From assembly GCA_001898505.1 (NCBI GenBank), contig MKTZ01000009.1:434001-498000 (forward strand): DNA of 64,000 nt, given 5' to 3'. The position numbers and the translations under genes were made by a program. How positions within the stretch are numbered: position 1 is the first letter of the stretch; the number at the start of each line of letters is the position of its first letter. The DNA comes from Sphingobacteriales bacterium 50-39. Its GTDB lineage: Bacteria > Bacteroidota > Bacteroidia > Chitinophagales > Chitinophagaceae. Below, piece after piece: positions 8,662 through 18,105 of the stretch. The notes beneath the pieces were generated by a model. The model worked only from the letters and a program-made list of their open reading frames with translations. It did not search any database and was not told the origin of the DNA.

Positions 8662-8751
8662 CTACCGATTTGTAAACGCTTTCCATAACAGGGCTACAAG
8701 AAGGCAGATAACGGCGGTGCCGATAAGTATTATCGCTATATCAACATGCAT
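8662..8751 (-). CDS. Possible 29-residue single-span membrane peptide
   Basis: Between two annotated genes, the frame from ATG 8751 to TAG 8662 encodes MHVDIAIILIGTAVICLLVA followed by LLWKAFTNR. That is one hydrophobic helix of about 20 residues with a positively charged tail, the topology of KdpF-sized regulatory micropeptides. There is no kdp operon nearby. It lies 10 bp downstream of the Gre/Rnk gene on the same strand and could be co-transcribed. Such short frames occur by chance, so it is a candidate only. Confidence 0.3.
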   Translation of the reverse strand: MHVDIAIILIGTAVICLLVALLWKAFTNR

Positions 8752-8761
8752 GGATCAAATT

Positions 8762-9154
8762 TTAATTGGTTACCTCCATAACAGTAAATTCCCTCTTTCC
8801 GCCCGGCACTTCCCATCTGATGGTCGTACCTTTTTTTAATCCAAGAAGCGCCGTTCCAATAGGTGCAAGGACTGAGATCTTCCGCTCTTTTATATCCGCC
8901 TTGTCCGGTGTGACCAGTATCAGGTCCATCGAGGAATCCCTGTCAGAGTCTATTATCCTTATTCTCGAGTTCAGACGCACTACGTCACGAGGGAATTGGT
9001 CTTTTGTGACCAGCGTGGCCTTCCTTATTTCCAGCTCAAGATCTGTTACAAAACGGGCATCCTCTCTCCTGGCATATCGCCCATCTTTAAGGAAGGAGAC
9101 GAGGATCTGATAATCGTCCTCTCTCAATATAAGTGGTTGTTCTATTGAATTCAT
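8762..9154 (-). CDS. GreA/GreB-type C-terminal domain protein, Rnk-like
   Basis: This 130-residue protein has a short helical N-terminus (residues 8-50) in place of the long coiled coil of GreA. It is followed by the GreA/GreB C-terminal fold: VVRLNSRIRIIDSD, MDLILVTPDKADI, KISVLAPIGTALLGLKKG and RWEVPGGKREFTVMEV. This layout is that of Rnk and related anti-Gre factors, which bind the RNA polymerase secondary channel without cleaving RNA. Its exact role (elongation or stress) is inferred. It lies 3' of the small membrane-protein pair, 30 bp after it on the same strand. Confidence 0.8.
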   Translation of the reverse strand: MNSIEQPLILREDDYQILVSFLKDGRYARREDARFVTDLELEIRKATLVTKDQFPRDVVRLNSRIRIIDSDRDSSMDLILVTPDKADIKERKISVLAPIGTALLGLKKGTTIRWEVPGGKREFTVMEVTN

Positions 9155-9184
9155 GAGAATTTAATTAATGGATGGAGAAATAGT

Positions 9185-9370
9185 TTATTTTTTACCCGGT
9201 GATCTGCGACTGCCAAATCCAATAAGGACCAGCAGTGGCGCTGATATCAGCAAGAGATAATACCATTTGGGATTGACGGTAAATCCGATCTTTATAACAA
9301 TGACATTTACAATCGCCAAAATGGAAATCAGCAGGCCTCTTATCGTTGCGCCTTCGTGCTTTTGTATCAT
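9185..9370 (-). CDS. Small two-helix membrane protein
   Basis: This 61-residue protein is mostly two hydrophobic segments, LLISILAIVNVIVIKIGF (about residues 13-30) and WYYLLLISAPLLVLIGFG (about 36-53), with a basic tail. Its ATG overlaps the stop of the upstream gene (ATGA, 9367-9370), showing translational coupling. No family with a known function is recognised. Confidence 0.6.
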   Translation of the reverse strand: MIQKHEGATIRGLLISILAIVNVIVIKIGFTVNPKWYYLLLISAPLLVLIGFGSRRSPGKK

Positions 9371-9897
9371 GATACAGGGGTTTTGATGGGGCTTTTCGGT
9401 AACATTTTAGACAGCGTCGTCGCCCAATGTCTGGCTCTGGCCTCCAGCTCGGGGATCTCATAAATGCTGTTGATCGAATTTTTATAAAAGTTGACCATCG
9501 CCGGTATCTTGCCCCTTTCGAACTCAAACTCCAACGCGATGGACTTCAGATATTCTTCGGGCCTGTTTTTCCTGTATTCATGACTATTGATGGCCGCATA
9601 TGTCTTTTTCATCTTGCAGGCGCTGACCTCATCCAGATAGATGACCCGGGTGGCGTATTCATCGGGATTTTCTTCCACGATCAGCAGTCTTCTTTTCGGA
9701 CCATCCAGACCGATGACCTTATCGCGTAATATTTCCTGGCCTGTGAATGATAAGTTATGCGCTATTCCGGCAGTTTTGAAGAAGGACAGCATGCTGTTAT
9801 TTCTTGCTTTTACTTGTCTATTATGCATGATGATGAGTAATAAGATGATGATAGAAATAGAGAGAACAATAACTGATGCTATAGCTAAATGTGACAT
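9367..9897 (-). CDS. Membrane-anchored protein of unknown function
   Basis: This 176-residue protein has an N-terminal helix (about residues 4-24) and a cytoplasmic-looking remainder. The soluble part holds GKRR-type basic patches and a segment RLLIVEENPDEYATRVIYLD, then IALEFEFERGKIPAMVNFYK. No known domain is recognised. It starts an operon with the two-helix protein (4-bp overlap) and possibly the Gre/Rnk-like gene. Its leader can fold into two hairpins (9913-9958). Confidence 0.55.
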   Translation of the reverse strand: MSHLAIASVIVLSISIIILLLIIMHNRQVKARNNSMLSFFKTAGIAHNLSFTGQEILRDKVIGLDGPKRRLLIVEENPDEYATRVIYLDEVSACKMKKTYAAINSHEYRKNRPEEYLKSIALEFEFERGKIPAMVNFYKNSINSIYEIPELEARARHWATTLSKMLPKSPIKTPVS

Positions 9898-10197
9898 GGC
9901 ATGTACATTTGGCGGACCGGTGGTCCGAAATGAATGGGACAGTCAAGGTTCCTGACTGACATGAAAATAGAAGAATGGGAAGGCCCTTAGGCTATGGTAG
10001 AAGCGCAGAAGTCCTTAAAAGTGGAACAGGCATACAGCTCCCGACAAAAGGGGAAGAATTCAGTGAAGCTGTCGATATGACTATTGCCGTACATGTAGCA
10101 AACATACTAATTCCATCGACATTAAGATATCCGTAATTCTTATTTATTAGTTAAATATATTTCTCTTTTCATCTTAAATTCGGCCCCTAAATCCAGG
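9898..10197. other. 300-bp divergent intergenic region with two short dyads
   Basis: No gene is seen here. CGGACC/GGTCCG (9913-9918 and 9922-9927) and CAGTCA/TGACTG (9940-9945 and 9953-9958) are perfect inverted repeats. They lie within 65 bp upstream of the minus-strand start at 9897 and would be in its leader RNA. The end nearest 10198 is AT-rich, consistent with a promoter for the plus-strand propeller/phosphoesterase gene, but no clear -33/-7 pair is visible. Confidence 0.4.
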
Positions 10198-12834
10198 ATG
10201 ATGCTCAAAAAGCTACTTATCGCCGCCTCTGCCATGCTTTTCTCGCTCGGAACCTTGATGGCGCAACAGCCCTCTCCTTACCGGATGAACTATGATGACA
10301 GCACCTTGCAACAGGAGAGTTCTTATACGCTGATGCCTTTCAACCGGCTGATACAATCTGCGGGGACGGTGGTCACCTATGGGAGCCCTCAACTGGAGAA
10401 CCACACCCTGGATTTTGCGATCCTGCCCGACAGCCAGCATATCGCCATCGAAGACCGGTATGGTATCGCCGTACTGGACACACGCAGCCGCCAGATCACA
10501 CAACGCTGGACCTTTCAGACGGAGACCGATCCGATGATGAAGGGCCTGATGAGCACTTATTCGGGGATAAAAGCGTTTAGTTTCGATGGACACACGTATA
10601 TAACATGGGGGGCGGGGACTACGCGTCAGTCTGCCGTCATCATTGCCGAATGGGACACATCGGGTATAAAAAATGTCAGCAGTCTCCCCATCAGCGCGGT
10701 GGCACCCGCGGGTACCGCCCTGCCAAATGATATAGCGGTGAGGATGGAATCAGGTATCCCTTATCTGTATGTGGTGTTGAATGGGAATAACCAGCTGGAA
10801 AAGATACGATTCACCGACAGACAGGTCGTATGGACAGTTCCGACAGGTGTAGCTCCTTATGGATTGCGGCTTGCCGGCAATAAGGTCTATGTCACCAACT
10901 GGGCGGGACCACTGGTCACCGACAGCAGCATGGAGTATGCTGGAACACCCTGGGGCAGCGCATATACCGACCCGGTGACAGGGGCCACGGCCAGGGGCAG
11001 CCTCTCCATTATCGATGCGGAGACAGGTGCGCTCACAAAAGAGCTTCCCCTGGGACTCCACCCCAATGCTATCGTCCTCAGCCCGGATAGTCTTTACCTG
11101 TATATCAGCAATGGCAATAGCGACTATATCAGTGTCGTCGACATAAAAGGAGAATCCGTCATCGACAGCATTGGCGTAGGATTGTTCTCGGGCAGCCTGA
11201 CCTATTATGGGAGCAGCCCCAACGCCTTGCAGCTGGACAGGACCGGGACTACATTATACGTAGCCAATGGGTTTGACAATGCGGTATGTGTAGTCAGGCT
11301 GGGCGCCAGTGTGGCGACCAATGGCGCCGGCAAGAGCATGGTAAAAGGATATATCCCAACGGAGGCTTACCCCGGCGGCCTGGCCCTGTTAGGGGGACAG
11401 TTGTACGTGGCCAACCTCGAGGCAAAGGGTTCACGCGTCCTCTCACCGTCGAACAATGCCTATTCCATACACCAGGAACTTGCTTCTCTGAGCATCATAC
11501 CTATTCCCAGGGACAAGGAGTTGAAAACTTATACAAAGAAGGTACAGGAACAAAGTCTCTCCTTCCGGATAGCGCTGACCAACCGGCCCGCCCGCCGGCA
11601 AATGACTCCCCGGCCTGTTCCGGAAAGGATCGGAGAACCTTCCGTATTCAAGCATGTGGTCTATATCATCAAGGAAAATAAGACCTATGACCAGGTATTC
11701 GGGGACATTCGGCAGGGAAGAGGTGAGCCGCGCTTGTGTATCTATGGCGACAGTGTTACACCCAATCAGCACAAGTTGGCAGGAGCCTTCTGCCTGATGG
11801 ACAATTACTATGCATCCGGCAAATGTTCCGCAGAAGGCCATCAGTGGGCTGACGCCGCCATGGCATCCGACTACATCGAGAAGAATGTACGCGCGTGGTT
11901 CAGGAGCTATCCGCATCGACAAGAAGATGCTCTTGTCTATAACAAGAACGGGTTTATATGGAACAATGCCCTGGACCATGGCAAAAAGGTCCGGATCTAC
12001 GGAGAGGCGTGTACGACAGAATATAACCGGTCGCATAAGTGGATCGATATCTATAACAGGTACCTGAACCACGAGGACCAGGGATTTGTCAATACCAGTA
12101 CTATTGCACGTATACGCCCCGTGATATCGCCTGGCTATCCGGATTGTGATAATATTGTATTTACGGATCAGATCCGGGCCGATATTTTTATCGATGACTG
12201 GAAAAAAGCCGAACGGGCGCAAGGCGACAGCCTGCCCGACCTGATGGTCCTGTCATTGCCCAATGATCATACGGCAGGCACTTCCCCCGACTTCCCTGTA
12301 CCACAGGCCATGGTGGCGGATAATGACCTTGCCGTCGGCCGGATCATCGATGCCATTACGCACAGCCGTTTTTGGGACAGTACCGTGGTGTTTATCACGG
12401 AGGATGATTCTCAGTCGGGCTGGGATCATATATCGCCTTACCGGACAACGGGATTGGTGATCAGTCCCTATTCGGTGATGGGAGGCCGCGCCATCCATAC
12501 AAATTACAATCAAACAGGAATGGTGAGAACGATAGAGCAGATACTGGGGATACCTCCCATGAATGTCATCGATGCCACCGCCTTGCCTTTGTTCGATTGT
12601 TTCTCCAATGAGAAGACCGGCTATGCCTATACGTATACGCCCAATATCATACCGCTGAATAAAATGAATAAGCCCCTGGCTGAGCTAAAAGGTAAGGAAG
12701 CATATTATGCCCGGCTGTCCGCCAACCAGGTGTTCAAGGATGTCGATGGGGGAGAGGATGATCTGATGAACCGGATACTGTGGTTCCAGGCAAAGGGAGA
12801 TGAGAAATATCCGGAGCTGACGGTTCGTAAATAA
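10198..12834 (+). CDS. Secreted beta-propeller (YncE-like) plus phosphoesterase-domain fusion
   Basis: This 878-residue protein has a signal peptide (cleavage near LMAQQ, residue 23). About residues 50-420 form a YncE/NHL-like propeller with repeated blades such as NDIAVRMESGIPYLYVVLNG, HPNAIVLSPDSLYLYISNGN and ALQLDRTGTTLYVANGFDNA. From about residue 480 there is a phosphoesterase domain of the phospholipase C/acid phosphatase AcpA family: FKHVVYIIKENKTYDQVFGD, the metal-site-like DNYYASG and AEGHQWADAA, and VFITEDDSQSGWDH. It should cleave a phosphoester outside the cytoplasm; the substrate is unknown. The fusion is common in Bacteroidota. A strong terminator hairpin follows directly. Confidence 0.8.
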   Translation: MMLKKLLIAASAMLFSLGTLMAQQPSPYRMNYDDSTLQQESSYTLMPFNRLIQSAGTVVTYGSPQLENHTLDFAILPDSQHIAIEDRYGIAVLDTRSRQITQRWTFQTETDPMMKGLMSTYSGIKAFSFDGHTYITWGAGTTRQSAVIIAEWDTSGIKNVSSLPISAVAPAGTALPNDIAVRMESGIPYLYVVLNGNNQLEKIRFTDRQVVWTVPTGVAPYGLRLAGNKVYVTNWAGPLVTDSSMEYAGTPWGSAYTDPVTGATARGSLSIIDAETGALTKELPLGLHPNAIVLSPDSLYLYISNGNSDYISVVDIKGESVIDSIGVGLFSGSLTYYGSSPNALQLDRTGTTLYVANGFDNAVCVVRLGASVATNGAGKSMVKGYIPTEAYPGGLALLGGQLYVANLEAKGSRVLSPSNNAYSIHQELASLSIIPIPRDKELKTYTKKVQEQSLSFRIALTNRPARRQMTPRPVPERIGEPSVFKHVVYIIKENKTYDQVFGDIRQGRGEPRLCIYGDSVTPNQHKLAGAFCLMDNYYASGKCSAEGHQWADAAMASDYIEKNVRAWFRSYPHRQEDALVYNKNGFIWNNALDHGKKVRIYGEACTTEYNRSHKWIDIYNRYLNHEDQGFVNTSTIARIRPVISPGYPDCDNIVFTDQIRADIFIDDWKKAERAQGDSLPDLMVLSLPNDHTAGTSPDFPVPQAMVADNDLAVGRIIDAITHSRFWDSTVVFITEDDSQSGWDHISPYRTTGLVISPYSVMGGRAIHTNYNQTGMVRTIEQILGIPPMNVIDATALPLFDCFSNEKTGYAYTYTPNIIPLNKMNKPLAELKGKEAYYARLSANQVFKDVDGGEDDLMNRILWFQAKGDEKYPELTVRK

Positions 12835-12864
12835 CTTCCCTGGGAGTGGGATCCCCCAGGGAAG
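12835..12864. terminator. Bidirectional terminator hairpin between convergent genes
   Basis: CTTCCCTGGG (12835-12844) pairs perfectly with CCCAGGGAAG (12855-12864) around a 10-nt loop. It starts at the stop codon of the plus-strand gene and sits 9 bp past the stop of the convergent minus-strand gene. On the minus strand it is followed by TTATTT. It can serve both genes. Confidence 0.7.
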
Positions 12865-12873
12865 CCGGTTTGA

Positions 12874-13428
12874 TCAATGTACGCCCAGCGCTTTATTGAT
12901 AGGCGCCTTGTCGATGTATTGTATATATCTGTCTATTTTGTCTGTATTGTTGTAGTGACAATCCTGGTGTATCCAGAATCCTAAGTGCGCGCCGTTCTTG
13001 TATTTGACACGTACCTGATACCAGCCTAACACCCAAATGCCGGGAATATCGGGACCTCTTTGAGGGCGATTGACCTTTAGCGGCAGCCAGATGTCATTGG
13101 TGAATTCGAGGGAGTCGATGACCTTCCCGCGTCTTTCTTTCCAGTAATTGGCTATAGCCGCCTTGCCGGCAAGGCTGTCGCCGGATGACCAGATAAAGAC
13201 GGCGTCGTCCGCAAAGTTATCCAGCCAGGCCGTTACATCTCCCGAGCCTAGTTGAGCCATCGCCTTTTTGCTCATCTCGGTGTAGCGGGCATCGGCAAAT
13301 TCGCTTTGTGGCGGGGGGGCGGGTGTTGCGGTGGAGGCGCTGGTGTCCTTGGTGGACGGTTCTTTTGATGCGTTGTTACAGGAAAATAGCAGGCAGCATC
13401 CGACTGCCCAGGGGAGGAATTTTTGCAT
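12874..13428 (-). CDS. NTF2/SnoaL-like lipoprotein
   Basis: This 184-residue protein has a lipobox (Cys17 in CCLLFSC) and a Ser/Thr/Pro-rich linker to about residue 43. The remaining 140 residues follow the NTF2-like pattern: a helix YTEMSKKAMAQLGSGDVTAW, then LDNFADDAVFIWSSGDSLAG and KAAIANYWKERRG. Curved strands follow (VLGWYQVRVKYKNGAHLGFW and HQDCHYNNTDKIDRYIQYID). The fold binds small hydrophobic ligands in a cone-shaped cavity or acts as a non-catalytic module. The role is unknown. Confidence 0.7.
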   Translation of the reverse strand: MQKFLPWAVGCCLLFSCNNASKEPSTKDTSASTATPAPPPQSEFADARYTEMSKKAMAQLGSGDVTAWLDNFADDAVFIWSSGDSLAGKAAIANYWKERRGKVIDSLEFTNDIWLPLKVNRPQRGPDIPGIWVLGWYQVRVKYKNGAHLGFWIHQDCHYNNTDKIDRYIQYIDKAPINKALGVH

Positions 13429-13590
13429 GGCGAAGCAATTTTGGTTTAGAAAAAAAGGTACCTGCGAGTACAGGTTATTTTGTGCGGTTAAAGGGGTGGT
13501 TTATATATTGAATATATGTAATGCGTAGGTGCTGGCAAAATATATTTTCGGCTGCGGATCTAAATGCATAAAACCTTCGGGAGGTGGATA

Positions 13591-13620
13591 TTGCAATCGG
13601 TTGCATAAAAATCGTACCTT
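13591..13620 (+). promoter_or_regulatory. Candidate Bacteroidota-type promoter for the 13646 gene
   Basis: TTGC at 13591-13594, a 20-bp spacer, then TACCTT at 13615-13620 resembles the -33 TTTG / -7 TAnnTTTG pattern of Bacteroidota. It would put the transcription start about 18 bp before the ATG at 13646. Both boxes are imperfect. Confidence 0.35.
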
Positions 13621-13645
13621 CCTATTGCAAACAAACAGCCATTCA

Positions 13646-15523
13646 ATGAAGCACCTTGCCATTATTCTCCTGCTCCTGGCCTCCCTCACCAACACAAGAG
13701 CCCAGCATTACCGCAACTTCAGATCATCCATCTATTGCCGGGCCTATGAAGTCAAGCTGATGGCGGATACCGCTAATTATTTAAAACCCATCTGGAACGA
13801 GATCACCCGGCAAATGAAGGTGGATAAGATATATCTCGAAACCCACCGGGACCTGTTGATCGTTGACCAATCCACATTGGACATCGCCAAAAAATTCTTC
13901 CGGGATAGGGGTGTAACCGTCGCGGGCGGCATCACCTTGACCATCAACGAGCGCAATCGCTTTCAAACCTTTTGTTACAGCAGCCCCGAGGACAGAAAAA
14001 AGGTAAAGGAGCTGAGCGAATACACGGCAAAAAACTTCGATGAGTTTATACTGGACGACTTCTTTTTCACCAACTGCAAGGACGACGGCGCGATAAAGGA
14101 CAAAGGCAATAGGAGCTGGACACAATATCGATTGGACCTGATGGCGGAAGCCGCACAAACGCTTATCATCAACCCTGCAAAGGCGGTTAACCCAAAGGTA
14201 AAAGTAGTGGTCAAATACCCCAACTGGTACGAGCATTTCCAGGGGCTTGGCTTTAATCTCGAAAAAGAACCGAAGCTCTTCGACGGTATTTATACGGGTA
14301 CTGAAACAAGGGATGCTGTGCTGTTTGCGCAGCACCTGCAGCCTTACCTGGGATACAATATCTTCCGTTATTTCGAGAATATAGCTCCGGGCAGGAATGG
14401 CGGCGGATGGGTAGACCCGGGGGGAATGACCACGGCAGACCGGTATGCAGAACAGCTTTGGATCACTCTTTTTGCCAAGGCGCCTGAACAGACCCTCTTT
14501 GATTTCAGACAGCTGAGCCGCCCGATCTATCCTTCCGACCGCGCGCCCTGGCAGGGAATGAAGACGAGCTTCGACTATGATGAGATGATGCAGCCTGTCA
14601 ATTACAATGGCGGCGCGGCTTCCCGGCCCACCACGATTGCTGCCATAGCGGGTTATACTTTTGAGAAAGTCGATAGTTTGCTGGGGTTCCTGGGCAAACC
14701 CAAAGGCATCAAAAGCTATCGTCCCTTTCATTCCACGGGAGAGGACTTTTTACAGAATTACCTGGGAATGGTGGGACTACCGATGGATATGCAACCTCAA
14801 TTCCCCGCAGAGGATAGCCTGATATTATTGACGGAGGAAGCCAGGTTCGATCCCGGCATCGTGGACAAGATCAAAAAGCAGCTGCTCACAGGCCGGACGG
14901 TGGTCATCACTTCGGGACTGTTAAAAGCCATACAGGATAAGGGGTTCAATGATATGGCCGAGCTGCGGTATACAGACAGAAAGGCTTTGGTGCAGGACTT
15001 CACCGCCAGCGGTAGTTTCCGGCTGATACATACAGATAAGCCCATTTTGATCCCTCAGATGCAATATCTGACCAATGACTCGTGGGAAATCGCATCCGGG
15101 ATCAGTGGCGCCAGCGGCTGGCCCTTGCTGCACGAAGCAGATTATTCAAAAGGGCATCTGTATATCCTCACCATACCGGATAATTTTTCGGATCTCTACC
15201 ATCTTCCGGCCGAAGTGCTGAATAAAATTCGGGAAGTAATGTGCAGACAATTGAACGTGCAGCTGGAAGGCCCTTCACAAATAAGCCTGTATGTGTACGA
15301 CAACAATACGTGTATAATTGAATCCTTTTTGGATAAGGAGATAGAGGTTAAGCTCCTTACATCCAGGCAGTTCAGCCATATCACGGACCTGGGTAACGGC
15401 CAAGCTTACCAAGGCGAACCGAGGAAACCTGGCTTAAGCTATATAGAAAAAAACCTACAGGAAAAGTACATATTTCCTATCGTCATAAAGCCCCATTCAT
15501 TTCGTGTATTCCGATTGGAATGA
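13646..15523 (+). CDS. Secreted protein of unknown function, possible glycosidase-like TIM barrel
   Basis: The ATG at 13646 is chosen because it starts a good signal peptide (MKHLAIILLLLASLTNTRAQ); 39 codons of open frame upstream have no such feature. The 625-residue protein shows a barrel-like run in residues 25-330: KIYLETHRDLLIV, VTVAGGITLTIN, FDEFILDDFFFTNCKDD, VKVVVKYPNWYEHFQGLGFN and FDGIYTGTETRD. The acidic DDFFF strand end resembles catalytic positions in GHL-type hydrolase families. The C-terminal 300 residues contain GRTVVITSGLLKAIQDKGF (a possible amidotransferase-like flavodoxin segment) and a closing beta domain. The exact family is not recognised. A TonB-dependent barrel gene follows 25 bp downstream. 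Confidence 0.55.
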   Translation: MKHLAIILLLLASLTNTRAQHYRNFRSSIYCRAYEVKLMADTANYLKPIWNEITRQMKVDKIYLETHRDLLIVDQSTLDIAKKFFRDRGVTVAGGITLTINERNRFQTFCYSSPEDRKKVKELSEYTAKNFDEFILDDFFFTNCKDDGAIKDKGNRSWTQYRLDLMAEAAQTLIINPAKAVNPKVKVVVKYPNWYEHFQGLGFNLEKEPKLFDGIYTGTETRDAVLFAQHLQPYLGYNIFRYFENIAPGRNGGGWVDPGGMTTADRYAEQLWITLFAKAPEQTLFDFRQLSRPIYPSDRAPWQGMKTSFDYDEMMQPVNYNGGAASRPTTIAAIAGYTFEKVDSLLGFLGKPKGIKSYRPFHSTGEDFLQNYLGMVGLPMDMQPQFPAEDSLILLTEEARFDPGIVDKIKKQLLTGRTVVITSGLLKAIQDKGFNDMAELRYTDRKALVQDFTASGSFRLIHTDKPILIPQMQYLTNDSWEIASGISGASGWPLLHEADYSKGHLYILTIPDNFSDLYHLPAEVLNKIREVMCRQLNVQLEGPSQISLYVYDNNTCIIESFLDKEIEVKLLTSRQFSHITDLGNGQAYQGEPRKPGLSYIEKNLQEKYIFPIVIKPHSFRVFRLE

Positions 15524-15548
15524 CCTATCTTCAGTGCTGACAGACATC

Positions 15549-18005
15549 ATGAGGAACATTCACCGGAACCGCCGGAAGCGGTTCGTCCTAAGGACATACA
15601 TTTTATTGTGCTGGCTGCTGCTGTCATCGATGTGGGCATTATCTCAATCCGGTGATAAATACGGCTTTACGCTCGTGGTAGTCAACCGGCTGCACCAGGC
15701 TGTCAGCGGGGCTACGGTCAGGCTGCTCAAAGCCGGGCAGCTCATTGGCAGCGCGGCAGCAAATAATAATGGACAGGCCATTTTTACGGACCTGGGTAAA
15801 GGAACTTATACCTGTCTTGTCAGCGCCACTGCCTATCGGCCCATAACGACGCATGAATACAGTCTACCGGGATCGGAGCGCGATACGGTGGTGTTGGAGG
15901 CCGTACATGATGTGCTGGCGGAAGTGACGGTAAATGCGCATATACCTCCTATAGAGGTGAGACGCGAAAAGACGGTCCTGAACGTGGATGCCTCGGTGAC
16001 CAGTACCGGGGCGACGGTGGAGGAAGTACTGGAGCGGAGCCCGGGCGTGACCATGGATAAGAATGGCAACATCTCCCTGAATGGCAGACAGGGTGTGCTC
16101 GTCATGATAGATGACAAACCCACGTATCTGTCCGGGGAGGACCTCGTCAACCTGCTGACTAGCATGAGCGCATCAACGGTGTCGAAGATCGAGCTGATCT
16201 TCAGCCCGCCTGCCAGATACGATGCTGCGGGCAATGCGGGTATCATCAATATCAAGACAAAGAAGAACAGCAACAACGGCTTCAATGGGGCTATTACTAC
16301 TTCCTACGGACAAGGCGTATACCCCAAGTCCAACAACAGCCTGGTACTTAACCTCCGGAAAGCGCAGGTCAATAGCTTTCTCAACTTTACGAACAGCGAT
16401 GTCAAATACCTCACCGACCTCTATGCTTACAGGAAATATTATGACGCCAGCAATCAGAATGTCACGGCTATTCTTGAACAGCCATCCTATTTCTCCGGCA
16501 CTTTGGTGAATAATACGATCAAGACGGGCCTGGACTACACTCCCTCATCCCGAACGACGCTGGGGCTGGTGCTCACCGGTGTAGACATCCACCGTCATGG
16601 CAACAATACAAGCCATGCCGACTGGCAAAATCCAAATGGGACTCCGGATTCCTCGATCCTCACCCGAAGCACACCCATCAACTCTTTCAAGAACGGAGCC
16701 ATCAACCTCAACGCGCGGCAGACCCTGTCCGGCACTACGGAGATCAGCGCAGACTTTGATTACCTGCATTACCAGCTGGAAGGGAAACAGAATTTCGATA
16801 ACCAGCTGTCGGGGCCCGGTGGTTATGATGAAATATTCAGAAGTGATTTCCCCACCACTATCAATATTTTTTCCGGTAAGGTGGATGGTACGGTGAAGAT
16901 GGGACCCGATGCCTCTTTTCAGGCCGGTCTGAAGACCTCATCCAGCCACACGGACAATACTGTGGTGTATGAGAACTGGCAAAATCAGCAATGGGTGAAG
17001 GACGACAGCCGAAGCAATCATTTCGTCTATCAGGAGAATATCCAGGCAGCCTATGCGTCCTATGAAGGAAAGGCCGGGCGGATCAGCTACCAGGGAGGGC
17101 TGCGCTATGAATATACTTCTTACACGGCCCGGCAATCTGGTAACAGCCAGCAGCCTGACTCCAACATATCGCGTAATTATGCCAGTTTTTTCCCGAACAC
17201 CAGTCTCTCTTATAAGGTGGACTCGTTGAACAGCCTGAACCTGCTCATCGGGCGCAGGACGGACAGACCGATATATCAAAACCTGAACCCTTTTGCATAT
17301 GTCATCAATAAATACACCTACCTGACCGGCAATCCCTATCTTCTTCCACAATACACCTGGAATTTCGAGCTAAGCCATCAATACAAGGACCTGCTCACCA
17401 CCGGGATCAGCTATAGTCTCACGACGAATTATTTTTCCCAGCTTTTCCTGTCGGATACGACAAAGACCATCCTCTACTATACCCAGGGAAATGTGGGCCA
17501 TGTGTATAATATAGGCATATCGGCCAGTCTGAATCTGAGTCCGGCGCCCTGGTGGTCGATGCAGTTGTCGGCGATATTCAACCATAAACAGCTGAGAGGC
17601 TTTAACGGGAACGAGTATACGACCACCATCAATCAGCTGCATGTGAATATCGATAACCAGCTGACATTTGGGAAGGGGTATGTGGGTGAGCTTTCCGGTT
17701 TCTATACAACCCGGGCCCGCCAGGATATACAGGAAATACTTTATGCTACGGGACAGATGGCGGCGGGCATCAGCAAGACGGTGTTGAAGAAAAAGGGAAC
17801 GGTCAAGCTCAGCATGCGGGATATCTTCCGCGCCAATGCGATGGAAGGGTTCACCAGTTTCCCGAATGCCACCGAATATTACAGATTTAAGAGGGACAGC
17901 CGGGTAGTGACCCTGACTTTCGTCTTCCGGTTTGGTCAGTCCTTCAAATCCAGCCGTCACGAAGACGGAGCCACCGAGGAAAAGGAAAGGGTACAGAATG
18001 GTTAA
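15549..18005 (+). CDS. TonB-dependent outer-membrane beta-barrel (OMP_b-brl_3 type) with carboxypeptidase regulatory-like domain
   Basis: The start at 15549 is taken because it is the first ATG after the upstream stop (15523). The 818-residue protein has a basic N-terminus with a signal helix. Next is a CarboxypepD_reg-like domain (FTLVVVNRLHQAVSGATVRL), then a plug (VEEVLERSPGVTMDKNGNIS, GRQGVLVMIDDKPTYLSGED, ARYDAAGNAGIINIKTKK). A long barrel ends with LTFVFRFGQSFKSSRH. This lineage of receptors lacks a known ligand. It probably imports or binds a product related to the unknown secreted protein just upstream, an inference from position. Confidence 0.8.
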   Translation: MRNIHRNRRKRFVLRTYILLCWLLLSSMWALSQSGDKYGFTLVVVNRLHQAVSGATVRLLKAGQLIGSAAANNNGQAIFTDLGKGTYTCLVSATAYRPITTHEYSLPGSERDTVVLEAVHDVLAEVTVNAHIPPIEVRREKTVLNVDASVTSTGATVEEVLERSPGVTMDKNGNISLNGRQGVLVMIDDKPTYLSGEDLVNLLTSMSASTVSKIELIFSPPARYDAAGNAGIINIKTKKNSNNGFNGAITTSYGQGVYPKSNNSLVLNLRKAQVNSFLNFTNSDVKYLTDLYAYRKYYDASNQNVTAILEQPSYFSGTLVNNTIKTGLDYTPSSRTTLGLVLTGVDIHRHGNNTSHADWQNPNGTPDSSILTRSTPINSFKNGAINLNARQTLSGTTEISADFDYLHYQLEGKQNFDNQLSGPGGYDEIFRSDFPTTINIFSGKVDGTVKMGPDASFQAGLKTSSSHTDNTVVYENWQNQQWVKDDSRSNHFVYQENIQAAYASYEGKAGRISYQGGLRYEYTSYTARQSGNSQQPDSNISRNYASFFPNTSLSYKVDSLNSLNLLIGRRTDRPIYQNLNPFAYVINKYTYLTGNPYLLPQYTWNFELSHQYKDLLTTGISYSLTTNYFSQLFLSDTTKTILYYTQGNVGHVYNIGISASLNLSPAPWWSMQLSAIFNHKQLRGFNGNEYTTTINQLHVNIDNQLTFGKGYVGELSGFYTTRARQDIQEILYATGQMAAGISKTVLKKKGTVKLSMRDIFRANAMEGFTSFPNATEYYRFKRDSRVVTLTFVFRFGQSFKSSRHEDGATEEKERVQNG

Positions 18006-18105
18006 AATCTTATTGATGCCAACTGGAGCGGACAATTTTAGGGGGTAGGCTTGAAATTGAGCATTTCTGCACATTCGGATTGCGGCAGTCAGCGTACATT
18101 GGGTG

